The position numbers and the translations under genes were made by a program. From CABRXV01 sp900754955 (GTDB lineage Bacteria; Actinomycetota; Coriobacteriia; Coriobacteriales; Eggerthellaceae), in assembly GCA_902475005.1 (NCBI GenBank), contig CABRXV010000043.1:1-17159 (forward strand): a DNA stretch of 17,159 nt, written 5' to 3'. Position 1 is the stretch's first letter. Each line of letters starts with the position of its first letter. Of this stretch, positions 13,028-17,159 are shown in pieces. The notes under the pieces are model-generated. The model did not search any database. It was not told where the DNA came from and saw only the letters and a list, made by a program, of their open reading frames with translations.

Positions 13028-14095
13028 CTAACGCTGGGGCAGCTTCGCCACGCGCAGCGACGAGAGCGTGGTGGCGCGCGCCCACCAGCCGCGCGCCTGG
13101 GCGGCGGCGGCGATGGCGCACGCAGCTGAGAAATCCTGCGTACGCGCGTAGGTTACCGAGCCGCTGCCCGTGAGCAGCACGTCGTTCGGAGAAGCGATGC
13201 CGCTCTGGGCGACAAGCCACTCCCTCACCTCGGCGAGTTCGGGCAGGAGCTTCTCGGCGGCAGGCGCGAGGTTGTTGAACAGGGGCACATCCTCCGCCGC
13301 ACGCGCCTCATGCGCCCGCGCGTCGCAAGCGGCGGGAATCGGCACCGGGTTTTCATCGAACGTGCGGTACGCCGCAGGCGTGGAGACGCCCGCGGCGGGC
13401 TTGACGAGCACGAGCGGCGTCTTCGCCGGCTCGAGCGCATGGTCGAACACCTCGCCCGCACCCGTAAACAACGCGCAGCCCCCGTGAAGGAAGAACGCCA
13501 CGTCGCTTCCAAGCTGCTGCGCCGCCTCTTCGATCGCAGGGTCGCCTTCTGCAACGCCCCAGAAATGCGCCGCTCCGAACAGCGCCGCAGCAGCGTTCGA
13601 CGATCCGCCGCCCAAGCCGCCCTCGTGCGGAATGTTCTTCTCGATGCGCAGGGAAAGCTTCACGCGATCCGTGCGACCCAGCACGCGAGCGAGCGCGTCG
13701 ATCGCCTTGAACGCGATGTTGTCGCGCGCGGGGATGGAGAGCGCCGCGGCGCCGACGCCCGTCTTGTCGGTGCAGTCGATGCTCACGAGCACGTTGTCCT
13801 CGGGGCCGCCTACCGCGAGATGATCGGGCAGGTCGGACGCGTCCTCTTCGCTAGTCCACGGCGCCTGGTGCATGTACATGATGTCGTGAAGCGCCACGGC
13901 GTGCATGATGTTCGCAACGTCGTGGAAGCCGTCGGCGCGACGCGCTCCCACCCCGAGGAACAGGTTCACCTTGGCAGGAGCCACAAGCTTGATCGCGCCA
14001 TGCCCGAGGAACGTCTCCGCGGTCCACTGCACATCGCGCGCCGTGGCAAGCATGTCGACTTCGGTTGCCTGACGGTTTTTGGACGATTCGCTCAC
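13028..14095 (-). CDS. ispE: 4-diphosphocytidyl-2-C-methyl-D-erythritol kinase
   Basis: A 355-residue GHMP kinase that phosphorylates CDP-methylerythritol with ATP in the MEP pathway to isoprenoids. Motifs: APAKVNLFL (39-47, catalytic Lys42), EGGLGGGSSNAAAAL (158-172, ATP loop), GSDVAFFLHGG (196-206, catalytic Asp198) and LTGSGS (308-313). I choose GTG at 14095: it overlaps the tadA stop as GTGA, with AAGGA 7 nt upstream. ATG at 14053 is the alternative. Usual length is about 280-310, so this copy is long: about 35 residues precede the first strand, and the region between 76 and 125 (acidic, EEDASDLPDH) appears enlarged. The overlap predicts translational coupling to tadA. Confidence 0.9.
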   Translation of the reverse strand: MSESSKNRQATEVDMLATARDVQWTAETFLGHGAIKLVAPAKVNLFLGVGARRADGFHDVANIMHAVALHDIMYMHQAPWTSEEDASDLPDHLAVGGPEDNVLVSIDCTDKTGVGAAALSIPARDNIAFKAIDALARVLGRTDRVKLSLRIEKNIPHEGGLGGGSSNAAAALFGAAHFWGVAEGDPAIEEAAQQLGSDVAFFLHGGCALFTGAGEVFDHALEPAKTPLVLVKPAAGVSTPAAYRTFDENPVPIPAACDARAHEARAAEDVPLFNNLAPAAEKLLPELAEVREWLVAQSGIASPNDVLLTGSGSVTYARTQDFSAACAIAAAAQARGWWARATTLSSLRVAKLPQR

Positions 14096-14670
14096 TTCTT
14101 CTTCCTTCTTTCCGAGAAAAACGCGCGCAGCAACGCGACGCATTCTTCGCGCCGAACACCTGCGGCAACTTCGAACCGATGGTTGAGGCGCTCGTCGCGA
14201 TTGATCGCGTAGAGCGTGCCGAGCGCGCCGGCCTTCTGATCGGGCGCTCCGTAGACGCACCGCGCCACCCGCGCCTGATGCATGAGACCCGCGCACATGA
14301 TGCAGGGCTCGAGCGTCACGTAGACCGTACAATCGGCGAGTCGCCACGCGTCGAGCACGCGCGCTGCTTCGCGCATCGCGAGAAACTCCGCGTGGCCTGC
14401 GGGATCCTTCGTCGTCTCGCGCAGATTGCAGGCGCGCGCGATGATGCGCGGCTCGGCCGTGAAGCGGCGCGTCGCACGATCGAACGGGCGGTGCACCACC
14501 ACGGCACCGATGGGGACCTCGCCGAGACCGGCGGCTCGGCGCGCTTCGGCGAGCGCCTCGCCCATGAACATGTCGTCGAGCGCCTTCTGCTCGGCGCGCA
14601 TGTCGGGGGCCTCGAAGCGCCCCGTCGGGCGCGCGTGCTCGGGCGCAGGTGTTTGCGGGTTGTTTTCCAT
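14092..14670 (-). CDS. tadA: tRNA-specific adenosine deaminase
   Basis: A 192-residue zinc deaminase that converts the wobble adenosine of tRNA-Arg(ACG) to inosine. The zinc site is complete: HAE (93-95) and PCIMC (122-126), with catalytic Glu95. Usual length is about 150-170; the extra comes from about 25 N-terminal residues and an insertion after GAVVVH (61-76, PFDRATRRFTAEPR) between the first strands. ATG at 14670 lies 6 nt after a perfect TATAAT, so the mRNA would begin at the start codon (leaderless), and there is no ribosome-binding site. ATG at 14601 (GAGG 8 nt upstream) is the alternative. Its substrate tRNA-Arg(ACG) begins at 17107 in this window. ispE overlaps its end by 4 nt. Confidence 0.9.
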   Translation of the reverse strand: MENNPQTPAPEHARPTGRFEAPDMRAEQKALDDMFMGEALAEARRAAGLGEVPIGAVVVHRPFDRATRRFTAEPRIIARACNLRETTKDPAGHAEFLAMREAARVLDAWRLADCTVYVTLEPCIMCAGLMHQARVARCVYGAPDQKAGALGTLYAINRDERLNHRFEVAAGVRREECVALLRAFFSERRKKK

Positions 14671-14676
14671 GGGTGC

Positions 14677-14682
14677 ATTATA
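14677..14682 (-). promoter_or_regulatory. -10 box (TATAAT) of a leaderless tadA-ispE transcript
   Basis: Perfect TATAAT on the minus strand followed by GCACCC and ATG. With the usual -12 to -7 placement, +1 is the A of the start codon. The -35 region is unremarkable. Confidence 0.6.
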
Positions 14683-14792
14683 CCGACACAGCGCGCCCGC
14701 ATGCGGACGTCCCGTGCAAGCTGACCGCTTCACGCGCTGCGCAGACTTGTCGCAAAATGGCGTACGGCGGGATGCGACGAGGGGCGTTGTGC

Positions 14793-14798
14793 TATCCT
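14793..14798 (+). promoter_or_regulatory. Possible -10 box for tRNA-Ser(TGA)
   Basis: TATCCT lies 10 nt before the mature tRNA 5' end. A weak GATGCG (14771-14776) stands 16 nt upstream. Confidence 0.35.
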
Positions 14799-14808
14799 GA
14801 TCCGACAC

Positions 14809-14896
14809 GGAGGCGTGGCCGAGCGGTTGAAGGCGGCAGTCTTGAAAACTGTTGAGCCGCAAGGTTCCGTGGGTTCGAATCCTACCGCCTCCGCCA
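14809..14896 (+). tRNA. tRNA-Ser (anticodon TGA)
   Basis: Class II cloverleaf. Acceptor GGAGGCG pairs with CGCCTCC, anticodon stem GCAGT/ACTGT with loop CTTGAAA giving TGA (reads TCA and other TCN), long variable arm, and a T arm with loop TTCGAAT. Discriminator G is at 14893 and CCA is encoded (14894-14896). Confidence 0.95.
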
Positions 14897-14907
14897 TGTT
14901 GAAACAC

Positions 14908-14930
14908 AGCCCCTGGAAAGGGGCTTTTTC
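14908..14930 (+). terminator. Intrinsic terminator of tRNA-Ser(TGA)
   Basis: AGCCCC (14908-14913) pairs with GGGGCT (14920-14925), loop TGGAAA, followed by TTTTC. Confidence 0.8.
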
Positions 14931-14973
14931 TTTGCTGGCAGGCTCACGGCGAGAAGGACGGGAGGTTCGCCCT

Positions 14974-15204
14974 CTACAGCTCTTTCAGCAGATCGTCGCT
15001 GTACTCGATGCCGTCGCGCATGCACTGCCGCTGCTTGCGACGGCGCATGCACACCGACGCCACCCCGCCTTCGGGCCGAAGGAAGTAGCTCTTGTAGCCG
15101 CAGTTGCCGTAGCCGCTGCAGGAGCGGCACGCGATATCCTTGAACTCGAAACCGTCGAGGATCTCATCGGTCAGCATTCTGAATTTCCCAGCAGGAGCAG
15201 GCAT
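14974..15204 (-). CDS. Small cysteine-rich protein, unknown function
   Basis: A 76-residue protein I do not recognise. Five cysteines are placed as C26-x2-C29-x5-C35-x16-C52-x8-C61, with the second half strongly basic (MRRRKQRQC, 53-61). The spacing could hold zinc or an iron-sulfur cluster, but no known family was identified. GGGGG lies 5 nt before the ATG at 15204, and a TATAAT box lies about 70 nt upstream, which supports a real, separately expressed gene. Its 3' end converges on tRNA-Ser(TGA). It follows citrate synthase in the same direction after a 215-nt gap. Confidence 0.65.
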   Translation of the reverse strand: MPAPAGKFRMLTDEILDGFEFKDIACRSCSGYGNCGYKSYFLRPEGGVASVCMRRRKQRQCMRDGIEYSDDLLKEL

Positions 15205-15274
15205 TTCGTCCCCCTATCGTTGCGCTGGAGCGCTCTGCGCGCCGCCCTGGACGGCGCCTCGTTTTACAGCGCCC

Positions 15275-15280
15275 ATTATA
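15275..15280 (-). promoter_or_regulatory. -10 box (TATAAT) of the small cysteine-rich gene
   Basis: Perfect TATAAT on the minus strand, giving a leader of about 64 nt that includes a GC-rich hairpin (GGCGCCGTCC...GGGCGGCGC, about 15239-15258). The -35 region is not recognisable. Confidence 0.45.
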
Positions 15281-15419
15281 CGCGCAGGCGAACACCTCGT
15301 TTCGCAGAACTCGCCCAGGCGGGTCGGACGCGCGCTGCGCACCGCACCCTCTGCGCTCACCGCGGCCCCATCGCGTTCCTTGGCGCTCGCCGATCGCGTC
15401 TGGCTGCGCTCTGCCTCCG

Positions 15420-16925
15420 CTATCGCTCGTCGAAGGGAGCGTACTTCCGGCACACCTGCCACGTGTTCTTGTACGCGGGACGGATGATGCGCTTGCCCGC
15501 GACGATCTCCTCGAAGCGGTGCGCCGCCCAGCCCGCCATGCGCGCGCATGCGAACAGCGGCGTGTACAGGTCCTCGGGAATGCCCATCATCGAGTAGACG
15601 AACCCCGAGTACATGTCCACGTTGGCGCACATGCTCTTCTTCGTGCCCTTCCCGCGCTCGATCACCTCGGGCGCGAGGCGCTCGATCGACTTGAGCAGCT
15701 CGAACTCGGCCTCGTACTCGGTGCCGCGCGCCAGCTTCTCGGCAAACTGCTTGCACACCACCGCACGCGGGTCGGACAGCGTGTAGACCGCATGCCCCAT
15801 GCCGTACACAAGGCCCGTCTTGTCGTACGCCTGCTTGTTGACGATGCGCGCGAGGTAGCTTGCCACTTCGTCGTCGTTGTCCCAATGCTGCACGTTCTGC
15901 TTGATCTCCGCCTGCATCGCGCGCACCTGGTGGTTGGCGCCGCCGTGGCGGTAGCCCTTGAGCGAGCCGATGGCCGCCGCGTACGCCGAGTACGGGTCGG
16001 TGTCAGCCGACGAGAGAACGCGCGTGGCGAACGTCGAGTTGTTGCCGCCGCCGTGCTCGGCGTGCAGGCACAGCATGATGTCGAGCATGCGCGCCTCGTC
16101 GGGCGTGAACTGGCGGTCGGGGCGCAGCATCGACAGGATCGTCTCAGCCGTCGACTGGCCGGGGATGAAACGGTGCATGATCATCGAACCGTGCTCGAAG
16201 CGCGCCACCTTCGAGTAGTACGTGAGCACCATGATGCGCGGCAGCCTGCTGATGAGCGAGAGCGCCGTGTGAATCTCATGGTCGGGGCTGCGCTCCTCGG
16301 CGTGCTCGTCGTAGGCGTACAGCAGCAGCACCGAACGCGCGAGCACGTTCATGATGTCAGGCGGCGTGTTGCGCATGATCATCGAGGCCGTGAACCCGTC
16401 GGGCAGCTCGCGCTGCGAGTCGATCACCTCGACGAACCGCTCGAGCTGATCGCGCGTGGGCAGCTCGCCCATGAGCAGCAGGTAGCAGATCTCCTCATAG
16501 TTGAAGCGGCGGTCCTGGCTCCCCGTGTCAAGCAGGTCGTACAGGCTGTAGCCTCGGAAGTACAGCGCTCCCTCATCGGGGGTCTTCTCGCCCTGCACCA
16601 CCGTGTAGCCGTGCACGTTGGAGATGTTGGTCATTCCCGCGACGACGCCCGTGCCGTCGGCGTTGCGCAGGCCGCGCTTTACGTCGTACTGGGAGTAGAA
16701 CGAGGGGTCGATGTGATTGACTTCGCGGAAGTTGTCGTAGAGGAGAACCTTGCGCGCTTCGCTCTCGTCAACCTCGAGCGCCTTGGGGCCGCACGGAAGC
16801 GCGGGGCTGCCCTCGCAGATGGCCGCCTCGTCGATGTCGAGGATCACGTCGCCCGCGCGATCTGCGGCGCGTTCCTCCTTGGAGCTTGATTCGGATCGAA
16901 CGTCTTCTCGGGATGTTGCGCTCAT
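15420..16925 (-). CDS. Citrate synthase
   Basis: A 501-residue enzyme that joins oxaloacetate and acetyl-CoA to citrate. The catalytic residues can be placed: His291 in HAEHGGGNNSTF, His327 in GYRHGGANHQV and Asp437 in ANVDMYSG. GMGHAVYTLSDPRA (375-388) reads GHAV, as in animal enzymes, where many bacteria have GHRV. The first 55 or so residues are a polar, Ser/Glu/Asp-rich extension; bacterial enzymes are usually 370-440. ATG at 16925 follows AAAGG by 6 nt; the frame is open to 17009 but without a better start. It appears to be transcribed alone. 2-Methylcitrate synthase activity cannot be excluded from sequence, so no gltA/prpC symbol is given. Confidence 0.92.
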   Translation of the reverse strand: MSATSREDVRSESSSKEERAADRAGDVILDIDEAAICEGSPALPCGPKALEVDESEARKVLLYDNFREVNHIDPSFYSQYDVKRGLRNADGTGVVAGMTNISNVHGYTVVQGEKTPDEGALYFRGYSLYDLLDTGSQDRRFNYEEICYLLLMGELPTRDQLERFVEVIDSQRELPDGFTASMIMRNTPPDIMNVLARSVLLLYAYDEHAEERSPDHEIHTALSLISRLPRIMVLTYYSKVARFEHGSMIMHRFIPGQSTAETILSMLRPDRQFTPDEARMLDIMLCLHAEHGGGNNSTFATRVLSSADTDPYSAYAAAIGSLKGYRHGGANHQVRAMQAEIKQNVQHWDNDDEVASYLARIVNKQAYDKTGLVYGMGHAVYTLSDPRAVVCKQFAEKLARGTEYEAEFELLKSIERLAPEVIERGKGTKKSMCANVDMYSGFVYSMMGIPEDLYTPLFACARMAGWAAHRFEEIVAGKRIIRPAYKNTWQVCRKYAPFDER

Positions 16926-16948
16926 ACACAGCCTTTCTCTTTTCTGAA

Positions 16949-16954
16949 ATTGTA
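16949..16954 (-). promoter_or_regulatory. Possible -10 box for citrate synthase
   Basis: TACAAT on the minus strand, 23 nt before the ATG, leaving a leader of about 17 nt. The -35 region is GC-rich and unlike consensus, which may mean activator control. Confidence 0.4.
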
Positions 16955-16965
16955 CCCGCTCCGCG

Positions 16966-17003
16966 CAGGCGGGCCATGCGCAACCATGCGCGTAACCCGC
17001 CTG
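16966..17003. repeat. Inverted repeat upstream of citrate synthase
   Basis: CAGGCGGG (16966-16973) and CCCGCCTG (16996-17003) are perfect arms. The 22 nt between them contain a direct repeat CATGCGC (twice, 11 nt apart). It covers the place of the -35 region of the citrate synthase promoter, so it may be an operator. Confidence 0.4.
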
Positions 17004-17058
17004 TAACACCCCTCGTTCGGTGAGCTGTCGCGCCGTTCCAAATTTCTCAAAAAAGTTG

Positions 17059-17087
17059 TTGACAGCTCGAACCCCTGGTGGTTAAAT
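17059..17087 (+). promoter_or_regulatory. Promoter of tRNA-Arg(ACG)
   Basis: TTGACA (17059-17064), a 17-nt spacer and TTAAAT (17082-17087), with the start near 17094. An A-rich run (17049-17054) just upstream may act as an UP element. Confidence 0.7.
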
Positions 17088-17106
17088 ATCTTTCGCTGTT
17101 TTACGT

Positions 17107-17159
17107 GCGCCGTTACCTCAGCTGGATAGAGGGACTGACTACGAATCAGTACGTCGGGG
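17107..17159 (+). tRNA. tRNA-Arg (anticodon ACG), 3' part beyond window
   Basis: The 5' half is visible: acceptor GCGCCGT, TA, D arm CCTC/GAGG, anticodon stem ACTGA/TCAGT with loop CTACGAA giving ACG. The sequence ends in the variable region. This is the usual substrate of TadA, which is encoded at 14092-14670. Confidence 0.85.

Noticed and set aside
1..17159. CRISPR array, insertion sequence or prophage
   Set aside because: No regularly spaced repeats, transposase or integrase motifs, or terminal repeats were seen.

Overview
This is high-GC bacterial chromosome that most resembles the Coriobacteriia, probably the Eggerthellaceae. The main pointer is the gene at 1632-3275, which fuses a 12-helix MFS-like membrane domain to a C-terminal LuxR helix-turn-helix, an architecture expanded in Eggerthella, Gordonibacter, Adlercreutzia and relatives. 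High GC, GTG starts, a leaderless-looking promoter and mostly strong Shine-Dalgarno sites fit. No phage, transposon or CRISPR array is visible; the window is mainly housekeeping genes.

Layout. 1-892 (minus): a homocysteine S-methyltransferase-like protein, cut by the window edge and apparently without its zinc cysteines. 893-1631: no convincing protein gene, but 1170-1319 looks like a small RNA gene with a TATAAT box, three hairpins, C-rich unpaired stretches and an intrinsic terminator. 1632-3275 (minus): MFS-LuxR regulator, starting 16 nt after the terminator of a tRNA-Arg(CCT) gene. 3599-5395 (plus): consensus promoter, single glycine riboswitch aptamer and an amino acid:cation symporter (AGCS family), which together look like glycine-controlled transport. 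5482-5517: two-way terminator. 5623-7852 (minus): a MATE transporter followed 4 nt later by a MarR regulator, with a candidate operator upstream. 8028-8711 (plus): cytidylate kinase-like protein.

8712-9008 lies between convergent genes and holds two ParB-binding parS sites. The first is the centre of a perfect 36-bp palindrome that also reads as an intrinsic terminator. 9009-9536 (minus): shikimate kinase-fold protein with altered substrate-site residues. 9732-12913 (minus): LemA, a three-helix membrane protein and a DUF2207 protein, with a plus-strand tRNA-Ser(GCT) unit between the second and third. 13028-14670 (minus): tadA and ispE, overlapping by four bases, with tadA apparently leaderless. 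14809-14893 (plus): tRNA-Ser(TGA). 14974-15204 (minus): a 76-residue five-cysteine protein. 15420-16925 (minus): citrate synthase. 17107-end (plus): start of a tRNA-Arg(ACG) gene.

The items most worth follow-up are the parS/terminator hybrid, the C-rich-loop small RNA, the two enzyme-fold proteins missing substrate- or metal-site residues, and the promoter arrangement around the LuxR gene. All family calls come from reading motifs by eye; no database search was run.
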